DNA of 64,000 nt from an uncultured Acetatifactor sp. (GTDB lineage Bacteria; Bacillota; Clostridia; Lachnospirales; Lachnospiraceae): NCBI GenBank assembly GCA_934433135.1, contig CAKRZO010000001.1, positions 331,706-395,705 of the forward strand, given 5' to 3'. Below the pieces are notes generated by a model. It was given only the letters and a program-made list of their open reading frames with translations, searched no databases and was not told the DNA's origin. Shown piece by piece: positions 25,388 to 35,438 of the stretch; position 1 is the first letter of the stretch; each line of letters starts with the position of its first letter. Position numbers and translations under genes: made by a program.

Positions 25388-27214
25388 TTATTCCACGGTA
25401 ACCGATTTTGCCAGGTTTCTGGGTTTATCCACATCACAGCCTCTTCCCACTGCCACATAGTAGCCGAACAGCTGCAGAGGAATAATCGCCAGGGAATTGG
25501 CAAATAAAGGATCCGTCTGCGGAATGTAAATCACATAATCGCTGACCTTTTCAATGGCCTTGTTGCCTTCACAGGTAACTGCCATAACAAAAGCGCCTCT
25601 CGACTTCACTTCCACAATATTGCTGATGGTCTTCTGGTACAAATGCGGCTGGGTTGCCACAGCTACCACCAGGGTGCCGTCTTCAATCAGGGAAATGGTT
25701 CCGTGTTTTAATTCTCCTGCTGCATAAGCTTCCGAATGGATATAGGAAATTTCTTTTAATTTTAAGGATCCCTCCAGGGAAATCGCATAATCGATTCCTC
25801 TGCCGATAAAGAAGATATCCCTTGCTCCCACATAACGGTTGGCGAAATGCTGGATCTTCTCTTTTTGTCCCAAAAGCAGCTCAATCTGGTCCGGCAGGCT
25901 TCTTAAATCGCAATAAAGCTGTGCGAAACGCTCTTCGCTTACTGTCTTACGTACTTTGGCAAGCTTCATGGCGAACAAATACATGGCTGCCAGCTGGGAA
26001 CTATAGGCTTTGGTCGTTGCCACGGCGATTTCCGGTCCTGCCCAGGTATACATAACGCTGTCTGCCTCTCTGGCAACGGAACTTCCTACCACGTTCACGA
26101 TTCCCAGTACTTTTATTCCTCTTTGTTTGGCCTCTCTTAAAGCCGCCAGGGAATCCGCTGTCTCACCGGACTGGCTGATAATAATAACAATGCTGTCTTC
26201 TTCCAGAATCGGGTCGCGGTAACGGAATTCACTGGCAAGCTCTACTTCCACCGGAATTCTCGCCAGACTTTCCAGCACATATTTTCCGGTCACGCCCGCA
26301 TGGTAAGCGGAACCGCAGGCCACGATATGAATCTTGCGGATAGCGGCTAATTCCTCATCGGTAAATTTCAATTCCTCTATGACAATGTCTCCGTCTTTCA
26401 TCCTGGGAGAAAGTGTATCCGACACGGTTTTGGGCTGTTCATACATTTCCTTAAGCATGAAATGCTCATAGCCGCCTTTTTCCGCAGCTTCCGCATCCCA
26501 GTCAATGGTTACCGGCTCCTTTGTAACCTCTTCTTCATCCACGGAATAGAATTTAATGCCGTCCTTACTTAATCTGGCCACTTCCTGATTGTCCATATAA
26601 TAGACGGTGCGGGTGTATTTTAAAATAGCGGGAACATCGGAAGCAATAAAGCATCCGGTGCTGCTCTGTCCCACGATTAACGGGCTGTCCTTCCGGGCAG
26701 CATAGATTTCATCCGGGAAATCGGAAAACAGGATGCCCAGCGCATAAGAGCCTTCCACACGATGAAGCACCTTGGTAATGGCTTCCAGAGGATTTCCCTT
26801 GTAATAATAGTCCAAAAGATGTGCCAGCACTTCCGTATCGGTTTCCGACCGGAACACATATCCTTTGCTGATCATTTTCTTCTTTAACGGAAGATAGTTC
26901 TCAATAATGCCGTTATGTACTACGGCAATGGTTCCTGCGGTATTCAAATGGGGATGCGAGTTTTCATCACTGGGAGCGCCGTGGGTCGCCCATCTGGTAT
27001 GGCCGATTCCCGCATGTCCCTTCATAGTCTCTCCGCCATGGGTAAGATTTTCCAATACTTTCAGTCTTCCTACCGCTTTTTTTACTTCAATGTTCTCTCC
27101 ATCGAAAACTGCCATTCCCGCAGAGTCATATCCTCTGTATTCCAGTTTGGACAAGCCGTCCAGAATAATCGGAGCTGCCTGCTCACTTCCGATATAACCG
27201 ACAATTCCACACAT
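25388..27214 (-). CDS. glmS: glutamine-fructose-6-phosphate aminotransferase (isomerising)
   Basis: 608 residues, the standard length. Cys2 (MCGIVGYIGS) is the glutaminase nucleophile; GHTRWATHGAPSDENSHPHL is the family substrate loop. Two SIS sugar isomerase domains follow (IVACGSAYHAG, ISQSGETADSLAALREAKQR) and the C-terminus ends DKPRNLAKSVTVE as usual. It makes glucosamine-6-phosphate for peptidoglycan and surface glycans. Only 48 bases separate it from the glycosyltransferase upstream and no glmS ribozyme is visible there. Confidence 0.97.
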   Translation of the reverse strand: MCGIVGYIGSEQAAPIILDGLSKLEYRGYDSAGMAVFDGENIEVKKAVGRLKVLENLTHGGETMKGHAGIGHTRWATHGAPSDENSHPHLNTAGTIAVVHNGIIENYLPLKKKMISKGYVFRSETDTEVLAHLLDYYYKGNPLEAITKVLHRVEGSYALGILFSDFPDEIYAARKDSPLIVGQSSTGCFIASDVPAILKYTRTVYYMDNQEVARLSKDGIKFYSVDEEEVTKEPVTIDWDAEAAEKGGYEHFMLKEMYEQPKTVSDTLSPRMKDGDIVIEELKFTDEELAAIRKIHIVACGSAYHAGVTGKYVLESLARIPVEVELASEFRYRDPILEEDSIVIIISQSGETADSLAALREAKQRGIKVLGIVNVVGSSVAREADSVMYTWAGPEIAVATTKAYSSQLAAMYLFAMKLAKVRKTVSEERFAQLYCDLRSLPDQIELLLGQKEKIQHFANRYVGARDIFFIGRGIDYAISLEGSLKLKEISYIHSEAYAAGELKHGTISLIEDGTLVVAVATQPHLYQKTISNIVEVKSRGAFVMAVTCEGNKAIEKVSDYVIYIPQTDPLFANSLAIIPLQLFGYYVAVGRGCDVDKPRNLAKSVTVE

Positions 27215-27252
27215 AATTTTCTTCCTCCCTGTTTCAACTTTTTATCAGATTT

Positions 27253-28263
27253 TTATACTTTTTTGTCCCAATACGTTTTATTGTCCGAACACAGCCTGAC
27301 CAGGGCATCCGGAAGGCTGCGGTAATGCTTTCCCAACAGATATCCCGCATATTTCCATGCGCTGACCCAGTACAGTTTCGGCACCAGATAACCTTTTTTC
27401 TGCTCTTTCAAATAAGAGGCGGTATGTGTCACCAGCTTCTTTCCTTCCCCTTCCGCGGGCACTTTCGCAAAAACCTCCGGGTGCTGCGCCTGGGAGACTC
27501 CCATGTCAAAATTACGGTGAAACTGCTGCACGCAGGTGTAATTATGGGAATGGAATACCTTCGCATCCGCCGCATAAGCAATTTCATAACCGTTCTGAAC
27601 GGCTTTCGCCGCATAAAGCATATCTTCGTTAAAAATCGTATGTTTTACGAACCCTCCCAGCGCATCGTAAATCTTTCTGGAATATGCCGCACAGACATTG
27701 GAACAAAAATAAGTCTTAATCCCCAGTCTGTCAAGATCTTCCATCGATTTTCGTTGGGATTTCGGCGGATAATTCCAGAGTCTTGAGCAGCGCTCGATAT
27801 CCTTACAGTCTCTGTTCGGCAGCTGTCTGGCATAGACGACTGCTGTTTGCCTTGCTCCTGTTTGTCCGCCTGTATCCGCTTCTGCACCTGCAGCTTCTGC
27901 GGTTACGGCTTTTGTATCTGCACCTTCCGAAGGCCGGAAAGCAGCCAGCAGCTTTTCAATCAGAAATTCATCCGCAGGCATGGCGTCCTGGGTCATCATC
28001 ACAAAATAGTCCGCATCCGATTTCAGGACGCCGCTTCTCCTGGTTCCGCCATGGTCAAATTCTCTTTTGGATAAATGAAATACCCGTACATTCCCATACT
28101 GCTCCGGGAACCTGCTGCCGAAGACCAACTGTTCAAAATATTTCTCTTCCGTATTCATCAATAAGATATTCTGAACCGGCAGTGTCTGTTCCTCCAGCTT
28201 GGCGATTAATGTAAACAACGATTCATCCGGCTTATAAACCGGAATAATCACATCCACTTTCAT
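27253..28263 (-). CDS. GT2-family glycosyltransferase (rhamnosyltransferase-like)
   Basis: 336 residues from MKVDVIIPVYKPDESLF; the ten residues before it are dispensable. A GT-A fold carries the nucleotide-sugar Asp motif DADYFVMMTQDAMP (about residue 95), and the acceptor segment FNEDMLYAAKAVQNGY. A low-complexity Ala/Gly/Thr-rich insert (about residues 115-140) is unusual. The His-rich HSHNYTCVQQFHRNFDMG resembles rhamnosyltransferases of surface polysaccharides. It stands between the LCP ligase and glmS in the surface-glycan block. Confidence 0.85.
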   Translation of the reverse strand: MKVDVIIPVYKPDESLFTLIAKLEEQTLPVQNILLMNTEEKYFEQLVFGSRFPEQYGNVRVFHLSKREFDHGGTRRSGVLKSDADYFVMMTQDAMPADEFLIEKLLAAFRPSEGADTKAVTAEAAGAEADTGGQTGARQTAVVYARQLPNRDCKDIERCSRLWNYPPKSQRKSMEDLDRLGIKTYFCSNVCAAYSRKIYDALGGFVKHTIFNEDMLYAAKAVQNGYEIAYAADAKVFHSHNYTCVQQFHRNFDMGVSQAQHPEVFAKVPAEGEGKKLVTHTASYLKEQKKGYLVPKLYWVSAWKYAGYLLGKHYRSLPDALVRLCSDNKTYWDKKV

Positions 28264-28295
28264 GCATTTTCCCTGTTCTTTTCCCTGTACCACAA

Positions 28296-28318
28296 AGAAT
28301 CCCGCTTTGCGGGATTCT
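28296..28318 (-). terminator. hairpin terminator behind the LCP gene
   Basis: AGAATCCCGC (28296-28305) and GCGGGATTCT (28309-28318) form a perfect ten-base stem with a three-base loop, 14 bases behind the LCP stop; TTTGTGG follows on the minus strand. Confidence 0.65.
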
Positions 28319-28331
28319 CCGTCTTCGGCTT

Positions 28332-29483
28332 TTATTTACTCAAACGATTCTCCGTGTCCGCCTTGATCTGTCTGCTGTATTTTTTGACGGTTTCGGATAC
28401 CGTATAATCGGCATCGTCAAACAAATACTTGTGCAGCCAGACAACGTTGGATTCCAGATCCAGCGGGATAATACAGTCGCCTTTGCTTCCCAGTTTTGCG
28501 TTGGTCCGCATATCGGGTTGCGGGAAGCCATCATCGCTTACGATCTTGAAATCATTGATTTTGGTCAGATACGGAAGCAGATCTTCTGTCTTTAACGTGG
28601 TAATAACGTTATTCATTGCCTTCTCAAAGACTTTCTCCAGCGTACTGAAGCTTGCAAGCTTTGCCTGCTCCTCGATGGCTTTGATCACTTCCCTTTGGGA
28701 TGCCGCTCTGGCATAGTCATTTCCCTTTTTATAACGAATCCGGCAGTAGGCAGTCGCCTGCAGACCGTTTAGTTTCTGATATCCTGTCTTGGTCACCGGT
28801 GTATAATCGTGAACATCTTTGCCCTGTGCTTCGTTAATGCTGTACTGGTAGTTATTGATGTGTTTCAGTTCCTCACTGTCCACATCGATATAAATGCCGC
28901 CCAGGCCATCCACAATATCGATTACGCCCTGATAATTAATTGCCACAAAATCATTGATATTCATATCCAGGTTGGAGTTGAGCATCTTGACAGCCTGTTC
29001 GCCTCCTCCGGAATGATAGGCATGGTTGGATTTATAATATACATCGTCACCGGTATTCAAATAAGTATCACGATAGACACTTACCAGTTTAATATCGCCG
29101 GTGTCCAGGTTGATGCTGGCAATCATCGTACTGTCGCTGTGTCCGCCTTTTACCAGTTCCGCTTCGGAATTCGCATCCACGCCAAACAGGGCAATGTTCC
29201 AGTATCCTTTCATGGTAGTCTCTTCCTGCTGCTGTACTTCCGTTGCAATTTCCAGCTTTTCCGGTTCTGTACCTAATTCTACACGCTTCGGTCCTTCCCC
29301 GCCTTTGGTAGCCACTACATACAGAACTCCCACCATAGCTACCAGAATTAACAGCTCTATTACAAAAATCGCCATCTTCCTTCTTCTTCTGGCTGCCTTA
29401 CGTTTGGCAGTGTTTCTTTGCCTGAGCTCCTGGTTGGGTCTGCGGTTGGAACCGCCGCCTGTTTGTCTTGAATATTCTGACAT
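28332..29483 (-). CDS. LytR-CpsA-Psr (LCP) family cell-wall glycopolymer ligase
   Basis: 383 residues. A basic N-terminus (KRKAARRRRK) is followed by one membrane helix (IFVIELLILVAMVGVLYVV). The extracellular LCP domain has SDSTMIASINLDTGDIKLVS with the DS pair, the SVYRDTYL arginine, and YCRIRYKKGNDYARAASQRE, which holds the conserved arginines that bind the pyrophosphate lipid. LCP enzymes attach teichoic acids or capsule to peptidoglycan. It lies 34 bases behind the initiating sugar transferase, consistent with a polysaccharide export and attachment unit. Confidence 0.95.
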   Translation of the reverse strand: MSEYSRQTGGGSNRRPNQELRQRNTAKRKAARRRRKMAIFVIELLILVAMVGVLYVVATKGGEGPKRVELGTEPEKLEIATEVQQQEETTMKGYWNIALFGVDANSEAELVKGGHSDSTMIASINLDTGDIKLVSVYRDTYLNTGDDVYYKSNHAYHSGGGEQAVKMLNSNLDMNINDFVAINYQGVIDIVDGLGGIYIDVDSEELKHINNYQYSINEAQGKDVHDYTPVTKTGYQKLNGLQATAYCRIRYKKGNDYARAASQREVIKAIEEQAKLASFSTLEKVFEKAMNNVITTLKTEDLLPYLTKINDFKIVSDDGFPQPDMRTNAKLGSKGDCIIPLDLESNVVWLHKYLFDDADYTVSETVKKYSRQIKADTENRLSK

Positions 29484-29517
29484 CTTTTCTTTCTCCCTTT
29501 GTATCTATTAGTGTGCA

Positions 29518-30924
29518 TCAGTACGCATTTTTATTAATAAATCCGGTAAAAAACGTTAGAAATATGATTTTGAGGTCGAATCCCACCGACCAGTTTTCAA
29601 TATAATAAATATCAAAATCAATTCTCCTGCGGATCGAAGTATCTCCTCTGAAACCATTGACCTGTGCCCAGCCGGTAAGTCCCGGACGAACCTGGTGCTT
29701 AACCATGTATCTTGGGATCTCTTCCTTGAATTTTTCCACAAACAGCGGTCTCTCGGGTCTGGGACCCACCAGACTCATATCGCCTTTTAGGATATTAAAC
29801 AGCTGAGGAAGTTCATCAATACTTGTCCTACGCAGGATCTTACCCACCGTTGTAACACGGGGATCGTTCTTCACGGTCCAGGCTTTCTTCTCCTCACCGG
29901 GGGGCTGTACTTCCATGCTGCGGAATTTGTACATGGCAAATGGTCTGTTATGCAGTCCGATTCTCTCCTGTTTGAAAATCACGGGGCCGGGGCTGGAACA
30001 CTTCACCAGAATTGCAGCAAGAAGCATAATCGGCGATGTGATAAGAATACCCAGGATAGAACCAACAATATCCATTGTCCGTTTTATAATAATATTTCCC
30101 ATATTGGTCAACGGCACATAGCGGATATTGATCACCGGTAGTCCGGACAGATCTTCCGTATAAGGATGGGTCGGAATCAGACTGTTGTAATCCGGTATGA
30201 ATTTGGTATGAACACCGGATTTTTCACACATGTCCACTACGCTTTCCAGCTTCTCATAATCTTTTAACGGCAGTGTTATGGCAATTTCATCCATCTTGTT
30301 TTCCGGAAGGATATATTCCAGGTTCCCGATGGAGCCCAACACTTTAATCCCTTTGTACAGGGTTCCTCTGGGAACATGATCATCCAGAATGCCGCAGACG
30401 GCATAGCCCCATTGAGGGTTGTCCAGGATCCGGTTGATATACTCTTCTGCAGCACGGGAATATCCCACCAAAAGAACATGCTTCAGATTATATCCTTTCC
30501 TGCGGATTGTCTGCAGTACTTTTCGCAGAACCAGACGGGAGCAGCCGGTCAGAAGGATATTCAGGCCGTAAAACAAAAAAAGCATCTGTCTGGAAAAATT
30601 AATTTCCTTTACTACCAGGTACAGAACGATAATAAACAAAGCAAGCCCTGCGGTATTGGCTTTGATTATATCAACCATCTCATGCCTGTGTCTGACGGTG
30701 CGCTTGGGCGTGTATACATTGCAAACATAATAAAGAACCATATAGACCGGAACCACAACCGCCAGAATCGTCATATAAAAAGACGGCGGCAGGGAACCGA
30801 CTTCGCTTTCCTGCTTCAGAAGATGAAACTTTATAAGGTATGCCAATACATACGATCCCGCCGTAATACAGGCATCCATAAACAGGTGCAGGCGGTTAAA
30901 TACTTTCTGGTTATCTTTTATCAT
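29518..30924 (-). CDS. undecaprenyl-phosphate sugar phosphotransferase (WcaJ/EpsL type)
   Basis: 468 residues. Four N-terminal membrane helices, a CoA-binding-like Rossmann domain (VLLVGYSRAAEEYI, about 150-250), a fifth helix (DIVGSILGILITSPIMLLAA) and the catalytic bacterial sugar transferase domain with FKQERIGLHNRPFAMYKFRS, RTSIDELPQLFNILKGDMS and VRPGLTGWAQVNG. It loads the first sugar phosphate on undecaprenyl phosphate to begin a surface polysaccharide. A 17-spaced promoter lies upstream, making this the probable head of the operon with the LCP gene. Confidence 0.95.
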   Translation of the reverse strand: MIKDNQKVFNRLHLFMDACITAGSYVLAYLIKFHLLKQESEVGSLPPSFYMTILAVVVPVYMVLYYVCNVYTPKRTVRHRHEMVDIIKANTAGLALFIIVLYLVVKEINFSRQMLFLFYGLNILLTGCSRLVLRKVLQTIRRKGYNLKHVLLVGYSRAAEEYINRILDNPQWGYAVCGILDDHVPRGTLYKGIKVLGSIGNLEYILPENKMDEIAITLPLKDYEKLESVVDMCEKSGVHTKFIPDYNSLIPTHPYTEDLSGLPVINIRYVPLTNMGNIIIKRTMDIVGSILGILITSPIMLLAAILVKCSSPGPVIFKQERIGLHNRPFAMYKFRSMEVQPPGEEKKAWTVKNDPRVTTVGKILRRTSIDELPQLFNILKGDMSLVGPRPERPLFVEKFKEEIPRYMVKHQVRPGLTGWAQVNGFRGDTSIRRRIDFDIYYIENWSVGFDLKIIFLTFFTGFINKNAY

Positions 30925-31004
30925 ATCTGTTACCTAAATGACCTTATTAAAAACAGACCGCGCTGCAGTGCATCTTCCCGCATCTGTCGTATCTGCCGCA
31001 TTTT

Positions 31005-31033
31005 ATTGTACAATACTTCGGTTTAAATTGCAA
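31005..31033 (-). promoter_or_regulatory. promoter of the sugar transferase-LCP operon
   Basis: TTGCAA (31028-31033) and TACAAT (31005-31010) on the minus strand, 17 bases apart, about 80 bases before the start at 30924. Confidence 0.65.
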
Positions 31034-31067
31034 TTTAAGAATTTATGAAGCCAATTCTTAATGGGTT

Positions 31068-32045
31068 TTAAAACTTTGTTCGAAACAGCCGAACGGTATT
31101 TAAATATAAAAGTCCCTGTATCCGCAGGTAGTTTTTCAGATGTTTCCACCGAAATTTCACTTTCTCTTCCCTGCCTTGCGGGCTTAAAGACAATTTCCAT
31201 CCTCTGCAAAGTCCCTTCAGATACAGTATACCCATTTTTTTATAGCTATAAAAAAGGGCTTTCAGTATAAAACCGGCTAAAAGGAATGGAAGGTTCCATA
31301 AAATCTGCACAGCAGGCATATTTTTACCGATCACATAGATACTGTTGGCGGAAGACAGGCGGGTTTTAAAGGAATTGTACTTTGAACCGCTGGTAGCGCT
31401 TCCGGCATGGAGCACTTTGGCCCCGGGCACATACAGGCACCGGTATCCGTAAATCTGCGCCCGGTAGCAAATATCCAGATCTTCCAGATAAGCAAAGTGT
31501 TTTTCATCCAACAGGCCGATCCGGTTTAAAACCTCCCTGCGGTAAATGCAGGCGCCTCCGCAGGCGGAAAATATTTCTGTTTCTTTATCAAAATCCGATG
31601 CTTTTTTCCCTTTGCCTCTGGCATAAGCCCAGCCCAGCACACAGTATTGATCCCCGGCATCATCGATTCTGCCATGATCCTGCCACATCAGCATCTGTGC
31701 ACCTGCTGCAAAAAGCCTTTCATCCTTTTCCATAGCCGTAAGCAGATTTTTTACAAATCCTTTTAAAACCACGGTATCATTGTTTAAAAGAATGACGAAA
31801 GGTGCTTCGGAATGTCGGATTCCCACGTTTACGGCATGGCAGAAACCGGTATTTTCCGAAAGCTCCACCAAAGTCATCTCCGGATACTGTCTGCGGATCA
31901 ACTCCTTACTTCCGTCCGCCGACCCATTATCCACAATGACAATCTCAAACTCTGCCTCATCCCGGCATGCCGAAAGACTGTCCAGACAGCCGTTCAAGTA
32001 ACGGATACCATTATAATTAGGAATTACGATCGTTGCCTGTACCAC
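31068..32045 (-). CDS. GT2-family glycosyltransferase
   Basis: 325 residues with a GTG start after AAGGAAGG. The GT-A fold is clear: ATIVIPNYNGIRYLNGCLDS, the first Asp in VDNGSADGSKELI, the DXD-like NNDTVV and the acceptor segment AYLEDLDICYRAQIYGYRC. The C-terminus has an amphipathic membrane-associated part (FLLAGFILKALFYSYKKMG). Family members are rhamnosyl or galactofuranosyl transferases of surface glycans. It follows the next GT2 gene by 34 bases. Confidence 0.92.
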   Translation of the reverse strand: MVQATIVIPNYNGIRYLNGCLDSLSACRDEAEFEIVIVDNGSADGSKELIRRQYPEMTLVELSENTGFCHAVNVGIRHSEAPFVILLNNDTVVLKGFVKNLLTAMEKDERLFAAGAQMLMWQDHGRIDDAGDQYCVLGWAYARGKGKKASDFDKETEIFSACGGACIYRREVLNRIGLLDEKHFAYLEDLDICYRAQIYGYRCLYVPGAKVLHAGSATSGSKYNSFKTRLSSANSIYVIGKNMPAVQILWNLPFLLAGFILKALFYSYKKMGILYLKGLCRGWKLSLSPQGREEKVKFRWKHLKNYLRIQGLLYLNTVRLFRTKF

Positions 32046-32079
32046 TCCACACCTTCCTTATCCTGCTTTTAGTAACAGT

Positions 32080-33435
32080 TCACTGTATCTGTATTTTTAT
32101 TTTCAACTCCGGATCCCAGCACAACAAAAGACCTTTATCCGTCAAGGACTTCCCCAATTCCAGACTCATCGTGCGGATTTCTTCTTCACTTTTTCCGAAA
32201 AGAACGGTTCTGTCCAAGAAAGAACTGCCCGGAATGTTCCGGTACGGTGCACCGGTAATCTGCTGAAAAACCGGGGCATATTCCTTTTTCAGCGCAAGGA
32301 ATCGAATGTCTAATGCCGGAACATCCTGCACAAGGCTGCCCCGGTGCATATAGCCGTCAAATCCCTTGGGAAGGTCTGCATACATTACGTTTCCCTTTTC
32401 ATCCAATGGTACTGTCCCCACTGCCGCCACATCTGCTCTTACCTGCAGCAGATCCGGTTCAAAGCAAAGCCTGTAGAATCCCAGATTCTTCTTATGCTCA
32501 GCCTTTGCCTGCCAGCCTTTTTGATCCGCAAAATTCTGAAGCGCTCTTCTTCCTGCTTCATAAGCATACATTTTACTGGCCGGGTTCTGCGCCGTAGAAT
32601 CCGGATGACAGCGCCAATGGTATAATACTTTCGGAATATGAACAATCTGCCTCTTTTCCTCCCACAAAGCATTCATTGCTCTTAACACCAGATCATAGTC
32701 CTGCGCTCCGTCATATTCCTTTCGGAATCCGAGACTTTTAAGGAGCGAACCTTCCATAACCATAAAATGGCAGATATAATTGTTGGACAGCAATAAATCC
32801 GGATTAAAATCCGTCTTCCGGTGCGGCTCATAAAATCGATCGGCGTCACCGCTGCATTTATCCTCATCGGAATACAAGAGGCGGGGACATTTCCCATTTT
32901 CCTTTTCTTTCTGTAAAGCAGCCTGCAAAACCTCATAAAGCGCATCCGGTGTCAACAGATCGTCATGATCCAGAAGACCGATATAATCGCCGTTGCAAAG
33001 AGCAAGCGCCTGATTGGAGTTCTCGGAAATTCCGCCGTTTTTTGTAAGGTGCTGATAGCGAATACGTTTCTTCCCTGTCTGACTTTCATCCCGGCTGCTC
33101 AATTCCTGTATGATACCGCAAAGGCGGTCGTCTTCCGTTGCATCCGCCAAAACCAGTTCCAGCCGTGTATAAGACTGGGCAAGAACCGATTCTATCATCT
33201 CTCTTAAATACGGCCCCGGCGTACGGTACAAAGGAACCAGAATACTGAAAAGAATCTCCTGATCCATCGTACTCTTCCTTTGTCTGAGCAGCTCTTCTTT
33301 ATCGGGGGGCGTATATTCATAAGCTTCTGTGGGAGTAAGAATCCGTTCCGCCGCTGTGTAAAAAGTATTTTTCCAGCCGTTCCTTCGAAGGAATGCCCAT
33401 GTCTTTTTTAAATTTCCGAGACTGATTTTTCCCAT
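32080..33435 (-). CDS. GT2-family glycosyltransferase (capsule/O-antigen type)
   Basis: 451 residues from MGKISLGNLKK, preceded by GGAGGG; an in-frame TTG ten codons earlier lacks a site. The catalytic domain starts near residue 60 (FSILVPLYRTPGPYLREMI), with the nucleotide site LVLADATED, the DHDDLLTPDALYEVL motif and the acceptor region EYDGAQDYDLVLRAM. Such enzymes extend surface polysaccharide. It lies downstream of the phosphohexomutase and upstream of another GT2, so the three may be one transcription unit. Confidence 0.92.
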   Translation of the reverse strand: MGKISLGNLKKTWAFLRRNGWKNTFYTAAERILTPTEAYEYTPPDKEELLRQRKSTMDQEILFSILVPLYRTPGPYLREMIESVLAQSYTRLELVLADATEDDRLCGIIQELSSRDESQTGKKRIRYQHLTKNGGISENSNQALALCNGDYIGLLDHDDLLTPDALYEVLQAALQKEKENGKCPRLLYSDEDKCSGDADRFYEPHRKTDFNPDLLLSNNYICHFMVMEGSLLKSLGFRKEYDGAQDYDLVLRAMNALWEEKRQIVHIPKVLYHWRCHPDSTAQNPASKMYAYEAGRRALQNFADQKGWQAKAEHKKNLGFYRLCFEPDLLQVRADVAAVGTVPLDEKGNVMYADLPKGFDGYMHRGSLVQDVPALDIRFLALKKEYAPVFQQITGAPYRNIPGSSFLDRTVLFGKSEEEIRTMSLELGKSLTDKGLLLCWDPELKIKIQIQ

Positions 33436-33477
33436 CCTGCCCTCCGTGCCTGTTTGCTGCCCCAAAACGTAGCAGTG

Positions 33478-33501
33478 GCCTCCCCACCGAAGGGAGAGGC
33501 C
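33478..33501 (-). terminator. possible terminator behind the phosphohexomutase
   Basis: GGCCTCCCC and GGGAGAGGCC form a GC-rich stem with one bulge; on the minus strand a short TTTT follows nine bases later. Weak T-run, so uncertain. Confidence 0.4.
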
Positions 33502-33589
33502 CGTTCTCTTTTTATGCGTACTGTTTACTGTTCTTCATTCGACAGGCGTTTTCGCTCCTGCCATGGGAATCGACACGTCCAACCGGCCA

Positions 33590-35311
33590 TTACAGGTAGG
33601 ACTTCACGTCTTCCGTAAGCTGTGCCACTTTCTGTGCTGCGTCTTCCAGGCTGTTCCCTTTGACGCCCATATAGAACTTAATCTTGGGTTCCGTTCCGGA
33701 AGGGCGGGCACAGCACCATGCATCATCGGGAAGCTCAAAATAAAGAACATTGGACAAAGGAAGTCCCGTGGAAGTCACTTCCTTTGTCTCCATATTCACT
33801 ACACGATCAAGCTCATAATCCCGGAAAGAAAGGACTTTTGCACTGCCGAATGCTTTCGGCGGATTGCTGCGCAGTTTATCCATAATGGCTTCAATCTGTC
33901 TTGCGCCGTCAATTCCCTTCATGGTAATGGTATACTGGGTCTCTTTATAGTATCCGTATTTTTTATACAATGATACCATCATATCCCATAAAGTCTGTCC
34001 GTGTTTCTTGCAATAAGCAGCCACTTCGCAAAGACACATAACCGCTACACAGGCATCCTTGTCTCTGGAATGGGTTCCGGCAAGGCAACCATAACTTTCT
34101 TCCAGACCGAATACGTAGTGGTTGGAGCCGGTTTCCTCAAACTTCTTGATCTGCTCGCCTATGTATTTAAATCCGGTAAGCACTTCGATCAGCTTTACGC
34201 CATAGGCCTTTGTGATCGGTCTTGTCATATTCGTCGTTACAATGGTGGTAACCAAAGCCGGATTCTCCGGCATTGTCCCATTGGCAGTTCTTTCTCTTAA
34301 AATATATTCGGCAATCAGCATGCCGGACATATTGCCGGTAAAGGAAATATATTCTCCGGTAGCGCTGTCTTTGCAATAAACACCCAGGCGATCGGCATCC
34401 GGATCGGTAGCCAGTACAATATCCGCATCCTTTTCCTTTGCCAGACGAAGCGCATAGGTAAAGGCCTTGGGATCTTCCGGATTCGGGTAATCCAATGTGG
34501 TAAAATCAGGATCCGGGTTTTCCTGCTCCGGTACCACATAAACATGCTTAAATCCGAGTTCCTTAAGTACTCGTCTTACCGGCAGGTTTCCGGTACCGCA
34601 AAGAGGTGTGTACACAATTTTAATCTGGTCTGCCATTTCTTTGATGACTTCCGGGTGAATGATCTGTTTTTTCAGTTCTTCCATGTAAGCATCATCGATT
34701 TCCTTGCCGATAACCTGATAAAGTCCTGCGGAAACGGCATCTTCCTTTGTCATGGTCTTTACTTCATGATAATCGGTAATCGCCTGCACTTCCTCTATAA
34801 TCTGCGTATCTCTGGGTGCGGTAACCTGAGCGCCGTCTTCCCAGTAAACTTTATAGCCGTTGTATTCCGGCGGGTTATGGCTTGCCGTTACCACAATTCC
34901 GGCGGTACATCCTAATTTGCGCAGAGCAAAGGAAAGCTCCGGTGTGGGTCTTAAAGATTCAAATACATAAGCCTTGATTCCGTTGGCTGCCAGGCAAAGT
35001 CCAGCCTCATCCGCAAATTCCGGAGACATATGCCGGGAATCATACGCAATTGCCACACCTTTTTTCTGTGTACCCTGCTTGATAATATAATTAGCAAGCC
35101 CCTGGGTGGCCTTCCGCACCGTATAGATATTCATTCGGTTCGTTCCTGCTCCGATAATCCCGCGCAGTCCGCCTGTCCCGAATGCAAGGTCCTTGTAAAA
35201 ACGTTCTTCTATTTCGCTCTTGTTATTTCGAATTGCCAAAAGTTCATCTTTTGTCTTCTGATCAAAGTAATCATCTTCCAGCCAAAACCGGAATTTTCCC
35301 ATATAATCCAT
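33590..35311 (-). CDS. pgcA: phosphoglucomutase/phosphomannomutase family protein
   Basis: 573 residues, the size of Bacillus PgcA. The phospho-serine loop is TASHNPPEYNGYKVYW (about residue 145), the metal loop DPDADRLGVY (about 305), the sugar loop GLEESYG (about 400) and the phosphate loop RPSGTEPKIKFY near the C-terminus. It interconverts glucose-6-phosphate and glucose-1-phosphate (possibly mannose phosphates), feeding UDP-sugar for the glycosyltransferases next to it. Confidence 0.95.
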   Translation of the reverse strand: MDYMGKFRFWLEDDYFDQKTKDELLAIRNNKSEIEERFYKDLAFGTGGLRGIIGAGTNRMNIYTVRKATQGLANYIIKQGTQKKGVAIAYDSRHMSPEFADEAGLCLAANGIKAYVFESLRPTPELSFALRKLGCTAGIVVTASHNPPEYNGYKVYWEDGAQVTAPRDTQIIEEVQAITDYHEVKTMTKEDAVSAGLYQVIGKEIDDAYMEELKKQIIHPEVIKEMADQIKIVYTPLCGTGNLPVRRVLKELGFKHVYVVPEQENPDPDFTTLDYPNPEDPKAFTYALRLAKEKDADIVLATDPDADRLGVYCKDSATGEYISFTGNMSGMLIAEYILRERTANGTMPENPALVTTIVTTNMTRPITKAYGVKLIEVLTGFKYIGEQIKKFEETGSNHYVFGLEESYGCLAGTHSRDKDACVAVMCLCEVAAYCKKHGQTLWDMMVSLYKKYGYYKETQYTITMKGIDGARQIEAIMDKLRSNPPKAFGSAKVLSFRDYELDRVVNMETKEVTSTGLPLSNVLYFELPDDAWCCARPSGTEPKIKFYMGVKGNSLEDAAQKVAQLTEDVKSYL

Positions 35312-35386
35312 TTTCAGATCCTCCTTTTGTCCTTATTGTACCACACAATTGTTACTCTGAAAAGTAAATTTTTGGTTACAGCACGT

Positions 35387-35421
35387 AAAAGGGGATGTAT
35401 CGGATCGATACATCCCCTTTC
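35387..35421 (-). terminator. intrinsic terminator of the epimerase/dehydrogenase operon
   Basis: AAGGGGATGTATC (35389-35401) and GATACATCCCCTT (35407-35419) form a perfect 13-base stem with a five-base loop, ending in TTTT on the minus strand, 18 bases behind the operon's last stop. Confidence 0.8.
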
Positions 35422-35438
35422 TCGTGCTGCGCACTTTC

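Noticed and set aside
27215..27252. glmS ribozyme
   Set aside because: The gap before glmS is only 38 bases, too short for the ribozyme, and no core sequence is present.
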